This document shows, in pieces, positions 37,191 through 44,814 of a stretch of DNA of 64,000 nt (position 1 is the first letter of the stretch; every line of letters begins with the position of its first letter). The position numbers and the translations under genes are program-made. The stretch lies in contig CAWGNS010000009.1 of the NCBI GenBank assembly GCA_963824095.1, forward strand, positions 496,001-560,000, given 5' to 3'. Origin of the DNA: JBBDWJ01 sp963824095 (lineage in GTDB: Bacteria > Acidobacteriota > Terriglobia > Bryobacterales > UBA6623). The notes below the pieces were generated by a model, which did no database searches, was not told the origin of the DNA, and saw only the letters and a list, made by a program, of their open reading frames with translations.

Positions 37191-37580
37191 ATGCCGAGAA
37201 TGGCCCGTGTGGTTGTGGAGGGCGTTCCGCGCCACATCACCCAACGGGGCAACAGTCGCCAGGAGGTCTTCCTGGTAGACGAAGACCGGCGGTCCTACAT
37301 CCAGACTCTGCGCGACAAGTGTCAGCAGCACGGCGTGGCGTTGTTGGGCTACTGCCTGATGACGAATCACGTCCACCGGATCGGCATCCCGCGCCAGCCG
37401 ACCTCGCTTGCCCTGGCGCTGGGCCAAGCCCACTGGGGATACGCGCTGCCCTTCCACCAGTGCTACGGCCGCGGCGGCTATTTGTGGCAAAACCGCTTTT
37501 ATTCGTGTCCTTTTAGGGCCGCGGCGCCTGGTGACGGCCCTGGCCTACGTCTCCGATGGGCGCCCCCAGGCCCGCCTCCA
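37191..37580 (+). pseudogene. RAYT relic c (intact N-terminus, frameshift, lost C-terminus)
   Basis: The N-terminal 105 residues are well preserved: MPRMARVVVEGVPRHITQRG, NSRQEVFLVDEDRRSYIQTL, YCLMTNHVHRIGIPRQPTSL (HxH motif), then GGYLWQNRFYSCPF. The usual HGRYAQRFN tyrosine segment reads HWGYALPFHQC, keeping the Tyr. An indel in CCTTTTA at about 37508-37515 shifts the frame; the other frame continues LLGPRRLVTALAYVSDGRPQ and then ends, losing the NP-R-AGL and C-terminal parts. It sits directly upstream of a diguanylate cyclase gene. Confidence 0.85.
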
Positions 37581-37710
37581 AAAAAGCCACACCGCCGCGG
37601 CCGGACTGCCTGTCGTAAACTCGGCGGTCGACTCCTCTCCTGCGAATCTCCTTCGCGAGTACGATACCGAGTGGCCCGGAAGCGCGACGCGGTTTGTGGT
37701 GGTATCCTCA

Positions 37711-39276
37711 ATGCAAGTAATGGGTAGTACCCTCCTCGTCGGTGTAGTACTGCTTGTTTGTGGAGCGATTGCCGCTATTTTCCTGATTCGCTCGCACCGC
37801 AAACTCAAACAGGCTCAGCAGGCGCTCGCGCAACTCCAGGAACATCTGGACCTCACCCTGCAAGCGTCCGGGATCGGTTTCTGGAGTTGGGACATCGAGC
37901 GAGATATCGTTACAGCCGATGAATATTGCTCGAAACTTTTTGGCCTTCCAGCCAGAGGGTTCCCACGAACCGTTGAGGGGTTTGTGGCGTTGCTACATCC
38001 GGACGATCGCGAACGCCAGCATCAAGAGGTGACCGCGGCACTGGAAGGCCGTGCGCCCTACAGATCGGAATATCGCATCATTTTGCCCCAGGGCGACGTC
38101 CGCCACCTGGCGTCCCGCGCACAAGTGCTCGGCAAGCCCGGACGGCCAAGCCGCCTTATCGGCGCCGACTGGGACGTGACGGAGTCGCGCCAGGCAGCCG
38201 AAGAACTGCGGGCGGCCAATGAGAAACTTTCCACCTCCCTTCGGGAGCTCCAACGCCGCGAAGAGCATGGTGAAACTTTCAGCGAAATGGCCGACCTACT
38301 CCAATCGTGCCCCGACTCGAGCGAGGCTTACGCGATTATCTCCCGGTTCTGCGCACATCTGCTTCCAGAACTCGCTGGGGCGCTCTATATCTTTAGCGCC
38401 TCCCGCAATCTCGTCCACAGCGTGGTCACCTGGAACGATATCACCATCGACGCCGGATTTGAGCCCAACGACTGCTGGGCCTTGCGCCGCGGGCAGCCGC
38501 ACATCGTTGCTCCACATCAGTTCTCCACGCCATGCCGCCATCTCAAGGACGACCAGCGCGGACATGCATGCTTTCCCTTGATGGCGCAAGGCAACGGGTT
38601 GGGCATCCTTTACTTTCAGAGCCAGCCCTATGAGACAGAGGCGGCGGAACCATTTTTAAGTTCCGAGGAACGGCAACTGGCTCACCACATCGCCGAGCAA
38701 GTCGCCATGTCGGTCGCCAACCTCCACCTTCGAGAGGCGCTACGCCTTCAGACCATCCGCGATGCGCTGACCGGTCTCTACAATCGCCGCTACCTGGAAG
38801 AATCGGTCGAGCGGGAACTCCACCGCATGGAAAGGCGGAATCAACCAGCCGGCTTCGCCATGATGGACCTCGACCATTTCAAGACCTTCAATGACACCTT
38901 CGGCCATGAGGGGGGCGACGCGCTGCTGCGCGCTTTTGGCCAATTCCTACGAGAACACCTCCGCAAGGAAGACGTTGCTTGCCGCTTCGGCGGTGAAGAG
39001 TTCTGCATACTCTTCTGTGAATGCTCCCTCGAAGAGACGGTGCAACTGATGGAGAAACTGCGGTCCCAGTTCAAGCGCCTGACCGTCCAGCACGGAGGAC
39101 AACATCTCGCTCCCGTAACGATGTCCGTTGGCGTAGCGGCATACCCCAACCACGGGACCACGGTCAGCGACCTCATTGGTGCCGCCGACAGCGCCCTCTA
39201 CCTAGCGAAAGCAAACGGGCGCGATTGCGTTGTTACCGCAACCGCGCCTTCCGGGGCGCCTTCCGCGAAACCGTAG
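37711..39276 (+). CDS. Membrane-anchored PAS-GAF-GGDEF diguanylate cyclase
   Basis: 521 residues from the ATG at 37711. One N-terminal transmembrane helix (TLLVGVVLLVCGAIAAIFLI), a short coiled coil, a PAS/PAC domain (about 45-160; SGIGFWSWDIERDIVTADEY, GADWDVTESRQAAEE), then a GAF domain (about 185-335) with NDCWALRRGQPH and CRHL...CFPLMAQG. The GGDEF domain has GGEEF at 427-431 and an RxxD I-site (RKED, 418-421), so it should be an active, product-inhibited c-di-GMP synthase. GAF and GGDEF are paralogous to 17902-19242; the PAS domain is extra here. Its 5' side is a RAYT relic and its stop codon directly abuts a truncated FAD-oxidoreductase frame, so it may have arrived by rearrangement. 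Confidence 0.93.
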   Translation: MQVMGSTLLVGVVLLVCGAIAAIFLIRSHRKLKQAQQALAQLQEHLDLTLQASGIGFWSWDIERDIVTADEYCSKLFGLPARGFPRTVEGFVALLHPDDRERQHQEVTAALEGRAPYRSEYRIILPQGDVRHLASRAQVLGKPGRPSRLIGADWDVTESRQAAEELRAANEKLSTSLRELQRREEHGETFSEMADLLQSCPDSSEAYAIISRFCAHLLPELAGALYIFSASRNLVHSVVTWNDITIDAGFEPNDCWALRRGQPHIVAPHQFSTPCRHLKDDQRGHACFPLMAQGNGLGILYFQSQPYETEAAEPFLSSEERQLAHHIAEQVAMSVANLHLREALRLQTIRDALTGLYNRRYLEESVERELHRMERRNQPAGFAMMDLDHFKTFNDTFGHEGGDALLRAFGQFLREHLRKEDVACRFGGEEFCILFCECSLEETVQLMEKLRSQFKRLTVQHGGQHLAPVTMSVGVAAYPNHGTTVSDLIGAADSALYLAKANGRDCVVTATAPSGAPSAKP

Positions 39277-39819
39277 TGCCGCAACGCCGAGCCGCTGGGA
39301 GAAGCATCCACGGCGCGATTTCCGGCGAGCATCTGGCGCCGCTACGACAAGCTGCAGCGCTTTCCGGATGGGTACCTTGTCTTCGGCGACGCCATTTCGA
39401 GCTTCAACCCGCGCTACGGTCAGGGAATGTCAGTCGCGGCGCTGGAAGCGATGGAACTGCGCCAGGTCTTGGCTGCGAATCCCAAAAACCTGGCGCGCCA
39501 ATTCTTGGTTCGCGCGGCCAAGGTCATCGAAACCCCCTGGGCGATTGCCGCCAACAACGACCTGCGGATGCTCGAGGCGCGCGGACGCCGCACGCTGGTC
39601 TCGAAATTCCTCAATGGGTACATGGCGCGGCTGCTGCGGGCGTCGCATCACGATCCCGTGCTGGCACTGGCCTTTCATCGCGTCGCTAACCTGCTTGCCG
39701 CGCCGCCCAGCGTGCTGCACCCCAAAATCGCGCTGCGCGTCTTGAAAGGAAATTTGCCGCGGACCGAGCATGCCCGCGGAGGCGGTTTTCGGACGGTGCG
39801 GGCCGACAAGGCAAGTTAA
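39277..39819 (+). pseudogene. 3' fragment of an FAD-dependent oxidoreductase
   Basis: Right after the cyclase stop, in the same frame, the sequence reads EPLGEASTARFPASIWRRYD, KLQRFPDGYLVFGDAISSFN, PRYGQGMSVAALEAMELRQV, then about 120 further residues to a TAA. GDAxxxxNPxxGQGM is the third FAD-binding motif of PHBH-like monooxygenases. The N-terminal two thirds (GxGxxG motif, substrate domain) are missing, and no start with a Shine-Dalgarno exists before the conserved motif; an ATG at 39427 lies inside it. The abrupt join to the cyclase stop marks a deletion or insertion junction. Confidence 0.75.
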
Positions 39820-40095
39820 GAGATCAAGAAAAAGCCGACGAGACCGTAGATTTGGATATCCGGAGTTCCGGAGTTCGGGGACAGGCAGTCGGCGGCAGTT
39901 CGGCGACGAAAACAACGGAAACGAAGCCCCGGTCCGCAATACACGCCTGCCGCCGCCAGCGCTGCCGAGGGTGAGCGATCGCCAGCGGAATTGGACAATA
40001 AAACCGGGTGACTGACCTCATTTGCCGGGCACGCGTTCCGCTATCATATACGCGCACCTACGCGAACCGAAAATCTAAAGGAGGCCCCGCCGCCC

Positions 40096-41385
40096 ATGCA
40101 AATCCAAACACTCGCCTCAAAGCGAATCGCGCTAGCGCTGCTGCCCGCCGCGCTGCTCGCCCTGACCCTGACCGCTGCCTCGCTCCCCACCATCGCCCCC
40201 GATCAGGCCGGGCTCTCCCCCGAACGCCTTCAGCGCATCGACCAGATGATCGAGCGCCGCATCGAAGCCGGCGACCTGGTCGGCGCCGTCGCCATCGTGG
40301 GACGCCACGGCAAAGTCGCCCACCTCGCAGCCCTGGGCCAAATGGACCGCGAATCCAACCAGCCCATGAAGCCCGACACCATCTTCCGCATCGCCTCGAT
40401 GACCAAACCCGTCGTCGGCGTCGCGGTCATGATGATGATCGAAGAAGGCAGGGTGCGTCTCAGCGACCCGGTCTCGCGCTACATCCCCGAGTTCAAAAAC
40501 ATGCAGGTCGCCGTCGCGATCCGCGAAGGCAGCGACCCCAACCCAGGTGGTTCGTCCGACCAGCCGCCGCCCCACTACACGATGCCCGCCGAGCGTGAGA
40601 TCACCATCCGCGACCTGCTGACCCACACCTCGGGCCTGGCCAGCGGCCCCATCAGCAACGCCGCCATGCGCGACCTCAACCGCCGCCCCGACGAAAACCT
40701 GGCCAGCTTCATCCCGCGCCTGGGCTCGACGCCGCTCGAATTCCAGCCGGGCTCGCACTGGGCCTACAGCGCGCAGGCGGGCTTCGACACCCTCGGCCGC
40801 ATCGTCGAAATCGCTTCCGGCCTGCCCCTCGATCAGTTCCTTCGCCAGCGCATCTTCGAGCCGCTCGGGATGAAAGACACCACCTTCTGGCCCGCCGAAG
40901 CGCAATGGCCTCGAGTCGCCAGCGTCTACAAGCGCACCGAAAAGGAAGGCAAAACCGCCCTGGAGAAAGACGAAAAGCCGAACTGGATGTCGAGCCAGGT
41001 CTACTTCATGGGCGCCGGAGGCCTGATGAGCACCGCCGAAGACTACCTCTCGTTCGGCCTGATGCTGGCCAACAAAGGCGAGCTCAACGGCAAGCGCCTG
41101 CTCAGCCCCAAGACAGTGGAAATGATGACCGCCGTCCACATCCCCGACACGCTCCCCGGCCGCCCCGCCGGCGAATCCTGGGGCCTGAGCATGCGAGTCA
41201 TCAGCGACCACGCCGCGAGGGGAACGCTCTTGTCGAACGGCACCTTCGGCTGGAGCGGTTATTTCGGAACGCACTTCTTCGTGGATCCGAAGGAGGATGT
41301 CGTCGCCGTGTACATGGTGCAGACCTCCAACGGCGAGGTCAGCCGCGACTTCGAAACGATGGTGATGCAGGCGGTCGTGGATTGA
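40096..41385 (+). CDS. Serine hydrolase, beta-lactamase class C / esterase family
   Basis: 429 residues with a signal peptide (RIALALLPAALLALTLTAAS), start backed by AAAGGAGG about 11 nt upstream. The class C-like SxxK is SMTK at 101-104 (IFRIASMTKPVVG) and the Tyr of the second motif is in HWAYSAQAG (Tyr224). The third motif is probably in SNGTFGWSGYFGTHFFVDP. The family includes penicillin-binding proteins, D-aminopeptidases and EstB-type esterases such as those in lovastatin synthesis; a true beta-lactamase role is not implied. It is probably exported to the periplasm. Monocistronic; the product is followed by a 437-bp gap. Confidence 0.93.
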   Translation: MQIQTLASKRIALALLPAALLALTLTAASLPTIAPDQAGLSPERLQRIDQMIERRIEAGDLVGAVAIVGRHGKVAHLAALGQMDRESNQPMKPDTIFRIASMTKPVVGVAVMMMIEEGRVRLSDPVSRYIPEFKNMQVAVAIREGSDPNPGGSSDQPPPHYTMPAEREITIRDLLTHTSGLASGPISNAAMRDLNRRPDENLASFIPRLGSTPLEFQPGSHWAYSAQAGFDTLGRIVEIASGLPLDQFLRQRIFEPLGMKDTTFWPAEAQWPRVASVYKRTEKEGKTALEKDEKPNWMSSQVYFMGAGGLMSTAEDYLSFGLMLANKGELNGKRLLSPKTVEMMTAVHIPDTLPGRPAGESWGLSMRVISDHAARGTLLSNGTFGWSGYFGTHFFVDPKEDVVAVYMVQTSNGEVSRDFETMVMQAVVD

Positions 41386-41466
41386 GGAGCCTACCGACTC
41401 ATATACGAATGTCAGCCCCAGAGGCAGAACAAGGACAGCCACATACTGGATCAACAGATCTACGGA

Positions 41467-41600
41467 TCAACCATCAACGGCTTCCCAGCCACCCGTGGAC
41501 TGAGCGCCGTTGATCCGTTGATCGGGCCAGGCGCGGAATCCGCCGTAGTGTGGCAAATAGCGCTCTGGATCGGCGAGCACTGCCCTGGGCAGGGATGAAG
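41467..41600 (-). pseudogene. YHS-domain protein relic
   Basis: Minus-strand reading from about 41600 gives LPRAVLADPERYLPHYGGFR, AWPDQRINGAQSTGGWEAVD, G, stop at 41467. ADPERYLPxYGGxCAxA...W.xVDG is the pattern of small periplasmic YHS-domain proteins; here the Cys is Arg and both ends are missing. The same DNA holds an inverted repeat, GGATCAACCATCAACGGC (41464-41481) with GCCGTTGATCCGTTGATC (41506-41523), which may terminate the serine hydrolase transcript. Nothing else is seen in 41386-41822. Confidence 0.4.
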
Positions 41601-41822
41601 AGGACCCTCGTCTCAGCATCAAGCCTGGAGTATCCGGAAAAAAATAACATCTCCGTGTCGTGTTGGATCTCCTTTCTGCGCATCACAGATTAGGGGCCAC
41701 AAAGCTGCCCCAATTCCTCGAACAACGCGAGCCCGCCGTTTCGTCTTGGTTTCACCGCTCGCCGCCATCACGCCGGCTCTTTCGCAAGCCGGCCCATTTT
41801 TCCCTAAGGAGAGTAAGAGTAC

Positions 41823-42701
41823 ATGAATGCTATCGAATCGTTGTCGGAAAGCCGTGACTCCGTTACCCCAGGTCGGTACGTTCTCGCCACCGGCGCGGGG
41901 GCCTCGCATCGGCTCAAAGTTCTGCACGAAGTGTACGGTCCCGGCACCCGGGGACTGCTCGAGCGGGCCGGAGTTCGCCGCGGTCTGCGTGTCGCTGACT
42001 TCGGTTGTGGAACGGGCATGGTCAGCCGGCTGCTCTCGGAAATGGTCGGCCCCGGCGGCGAAGTCGTCGGTCTGGATTTCAGCGCCGAGCAGATCGAGCA
42101 AGCCAGGCAGCAATCCTCTGAGCCACGCTTCGCCAACACCCGGTTCCTGCAAGGGGATGCTACCGACAGCGGCCTAGCCCACGCGACGTTTGACGTGGTC
42201 TACTGCCGCTTCCTGCTGCTGCACCTGGCGCGGCCGGTGGCGGCGCTGCGCGAGATGACGGCCCTTCTGAAACCCGGTGGGGTTCTGGTTTGCGAGGACG
42301 GCGATCTGACGGTGGCTGGGAGCGTGCCGCGAACGGCTCTGAACATGTTCGCAGATTTGTCCGCTCAACTGGCTCCTGTCCGCGGCGTTGACTACGCCAT
42401 CTCCCGCCGTCTCTACCATCTTTTCCTCGACCAGGGATTCTCCACCCCGAACGTCTTCATTCACCAGCCCGCGATCGCCTCGGGGGAAGGGAAATCGTTG
42501 TTGCATCTCTCGGTGGAGGAGGCGGGTCCAGCCTTGATCGAGGCGGGGATCCTCAGCGAGACCGCGCTGGCCTCAGCCGTCGCCCAGATGCGCCGTGCCC
42601 ATGACGATCCCAGCGTGCTGGCCCTGATGCCGCCGATGACGCAGGTATGGGCGACCAAGGATACAGCGAGCAAACTGATTCCCGCCGACCAAATGCGTTA
42701 A
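41823..42701 (+). CDS. Class I SAM-dependent methyltransferase
   Basis: 292 residues, start backed by AAGGAG 12 nt upstream. Rossmann motif I is VADFGCGTGMVSRLLSE, motif II GEVVGLDFSAEQIEQAR, and motif IV FDVVYCRFLLLHLARPVAAL, followed by LLKPGGVLVCEDGD. The C-terminal third (about 200-290) resembles the tail seen in UbiE/COQ5-like small-molecule methyltransferases. The substrate is not predictable. It stands alone between the serine hydrolase and a composite repeat. GC content and codon use look somewhat less extreme than in the core genes. Confidence 0.92.
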   Translation: MNAIESLSESRDSVTPGRYVLATGAGASHRLKVLHEVYGPGTRGLLERAGVRRGLRVADFGCGTGMVSRLLSEMVGPGGEVVGLDFSAEQIEQARQQSSEPRFANTRFLQGDATDSGLAHATFDVVYCRFLLLHLARPVAALREMTALLKPGGVLVCEDGDLTVAGSVPRTALNMFADLSAQLAPVRGVDYAISRRLYHLFLDQGFSTPNVFIHQPAIASGEGKSLLHLSVEEAGPALIEAGILSETALASAVAQMRRAHDDPSVLALMPPMTQVWATKDTASKLIPADQMR

Positions 42702-42805
42702 GCCGAAGGCGCCGCCGACCTGAAAGAGAGGAAACTGCTTGCGTTCAGTAATTCTCCTGCTGTGCGCTGTTTCCCTAGACGATTCGGTGACAGGACACCG
42801 ATCTC

Positions 42806-43026
42806 CAGGCACCGATCTCGGGATTGCAACGGGATTATCGCTCAAAGCCCTGCCAGTCTTGGGACTTCTGTCGGCGTCATCGAGTGAGAACCGTAATCCA
42901 AGATACAGTGCAGCTCATCCAAGGATGGGTTCGGTGGCTGTCACCGATCTGTCTCCAGCTTGCACCTCGGGCCTAAGTGGTGTCGTTGCAGTTACTTATA
43001 AGAAATCGAGGCTGTCACGTTTTTCC
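42806..43026. repeat. Composite repeat D, copy 1
   Basis: It begins CAGGCACCGATCTCGGGATT and ends ATCGAGGCTGTCACGTTTTT. The second half includes GGATGGGTTCGGTGGCTGTC and TAAGTGGTGTCGTTGCAGTT. Both halves recur in the same order at 49982-50227, and the second half alone recurs at 50238-50350. The CACCGATC/GGTGGCTGTCACC motifs give REP-like symmetry. It lies between a methyltransferase gene and a PD40 protein gene. Confidence 0.8.
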
Positions 43027-43117
43027 GGGGTGCGGCTCTGTCTCGTTACCGCTTAGGGACGGCCCCCCGCAACGCCCGGATGAGGAACCACATTCCGCGC
43101 CATTCCTCTACCAAGCT

Positions 43118-44125
43118 CTACTGGAAGTGATACAGGAGGATGCCGTACCCGACGCCGGCCTCGTCGGTGGTTCGCGCCAGTTGAAAGGCCATGAAGCGGC
43201 CGTCGGTTGAGACGACAGGGTTCGATGCCTTGCCGCCTTCGTAGTCGTTGAAGTACGTCAGGCGCTGGAAGTCTTTTCCCGTGCCGTCGAGCCGCAGCTT
43301 CCAGATGTCAATGTTTCCCGCGCCGTGCTTGCCGCCGAGCTGGTCGACCTGGCGATCGGCTTCAACCAAGGTGGATTCGCCGCCGGGAAGGATGCCTTCC
43401 ACTTCGTTGTAGGTGCCCGGCTTTTTCGACATATTTTCGGCTTTTCCGGTGCGCAGATCGAGCGTCATCACCGACGCCAGCCCTTGCGGTTCGTAGCAGG
43501 TGAAGGTCATGCGCTGGTCGTTGTCGAAGAAGTCCTGCGGCTCGACGCGGCACGCGTTGCTGCGGCTTTCGTAGACCATCTTGTTGTTCGCCAGCCGGGG
43601 CGTGCCGCCGCTGAGGTCCACGTCGGCGACGAAGATCTGCGACTGCTCGGGACTGAGGCTCGGGTCTTGCGCGGCGACCACGGCGAAGGCGATCTTCATG
43701 GTCTTTTTCGAGATGGCGGCGCCTTCGCTCATCTTCTGGCCCAAGCGGATCGGTTTCGAGCCCGGCTTCTTGCTCAGAAACCACAGCTCGTTGTCGCGGC
43801 GGCGGCTGGTGTGAATATCGCTGAATCGCTCGGGGCCGATCAGGAGGTAGTCGCCCGAAGCCAGATGCATCACGCGCAGGAACGCCGCGCCCGGTACGTT
43901 GCAGGTGAGGCAGCGGATGTGGCGCGTCTTGAGATCGATCGTGAAGGCATCGCCGAAACTCTTGTCCATGAAGGCGATATGCTGGTTGTCGGGCGAGATG
44001 TCGGCGCGCTCGCCGAAATAGGTGAGCACTTCGGTGTTTTTGGGCAGATGCTCGAGAGGATTGCCGGACTTGCGCTGGGCGAAGGCGGGCGCCAACAGCA
44101 AAAGAACCAAGAAGAATCGCAGCAT
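43118..44125 (-). CDS. PD40/TolB-like beta-propeller protein, secreted
   Basis: 335 residues with a signal peptide (MLRFFLVLLLLAPAFAQ), start backed by AAGGAAGG 5 nt upstream. PD40-type (WD40-like) repeats are visible: RADISPDNQHIAFMDKSFGD, KKTMKIAFAVVAAQDPSL and SNPVVSTDGRFMAFQLART. A Cys pair lies in HIRCLTCNVPG, and another in ESRSNACRVEPQDFF and MTFTCYEP, possibly disulfides of a periplasmic protein. Such propellers bind proteins or sugars; no catalytic residues are identified. Not TolB itself: there is no TolB N-terminal domain and no tol/pal neighbours. Confidence 0.82.
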   Translation of the reverse strand: MLRFFLVLLLLAPAFAQRKSGNPLEHLPKNTEVLTYFGERADISPDNQHIAFMDKSFGDAFTIDLKTRHIRCLTCNVPGAAFLRVMHLASGDYLLIGPERFSDIHTSRRRDNELWFLSKKPGSKPIRLGQKMSEGAAISKKTMKIAFAVVAAQDPSLSPEQSQIFVADVDLSGGTPRLANNKMVYESRSNACRVEPQDFFDNDQRMTFTCYEPQGLASVMTLDLRTGKAENMSKKPGTYNEVEGILPGGESTLVEADRQVDQLGGKHGAGNIDIWKLRLDGTGKDFQRLTYFNDYEGGKASNPVVSTDGRFMAFQLARTTDEAGVGYGILLYHFQ

Positions 44126-44814
44126 GAGGGCCTTCCTTTTCTAGCGGGGTTGCTGCCCGGCAAGCGACCGCGGGCGTGATCGGCGCGGATCCACAGCGGG
44201 CGAGGGATACCGTTGTGGTTGCCCGTAGACATGGTAACCGACGGGCGGGCCGATGGTGGGCGAGAGCCGGGAGGCATGAAGCAACGCCGGGGATTTGGGA
44301 AAGTCGGGGAAAGTCGGGACAGCCTCGACTTCTTGACTCGACCGTAACCCAAATCACAGTTGAGTACTTTGCCGCACGCCTTTCGTCTGCGCTGCGGTGG
44401 TGCGACTTCTTAGCGCGTCCCCACCCGCGTTGGGCCCTGCCGTCTGCGCTTGCCGGCTATGAAGTCAGCGATCGATTGGGATGAAAGTCGAGGCTGTCCC
44501 GACTTTTTTGTCCGACTTTTTTGACTTTTTTAGCCAAGGGGTGCACGCAGCCTGTCCCCGGCTTTCCCTGTCCCCGACTTTTGGAAAGATACGATCGGGC
44601 GGCATGCGAAGGCCGGAGCGGCATTGAAAGAAGTACCCATTGTGCCGGCACTGCGAAAAAAAGGTAGTGGGCTTCTTGAAAGTACCCCATTACCCAAAAA
44701 ACTCTTGCATGGTAGCCCATGGATAGGCTACCTTATCCGTGGCAGGCTGGCAGACTGGTATTCTGGCGTCATGGGCGCTTGAACCTCCCCGGTGCGCCAG
44801 AAGAGGGGGTTTTT
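44126..44814. other. 689-bp intergenic region upstream of TonB receptor
   Basis: It holds the 197-bp inverted-repeat element at 44310-44506, further GTCGGGGA/CCCCGAC fragments (44296-44309, 44560-44582), and a small perfect hairpin GGTAGCC/GGCTACC (44712-44733) that would lie in the 5' untranslated region of the receptor gene. No gene is seen. Confidence 0.6.
44310..44506. mobile_element. 197-bp MITE-like element with perfect 21-bp inverted ends
   Basis: The left end is AAAGTCGGGACAGCCTCGAC(T) and the right end (A)GTCGAGGCTGTCCCGACTTT, perfect reverse complements over 21 bp. The 155-bp interior has no coding potential. The ends share the GGGACAG/CTGTCCC core with the other REP families but form a distinct sequence, so it is probably a non-autonomous unit of a different RAYT subfamily. 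Confidence 0.75.

Noticed and set aside
40096..41385. Antibiotic-resistance class C beta-lactamase
   Set aside because: SxxK and Tyr motifs fit the wider serine hydrolase/EstB group; nothing specific to AmpC enzymes is seen.
42573..42845. A short minus-strand open frame starting MSDNPVAIPRSVP, seen again at 49797-50021
   Set aside because: The shared start comes from the non-coding composite repeat D; only the 49797-49960 part has protein-level support, as a RAYT C-terminus.
43118..44125. TolB of the Tol-Pal system
   Set aside because: PD40 repeats are present, but the TolB N-terminal domain and tol/pal neighbours are not.
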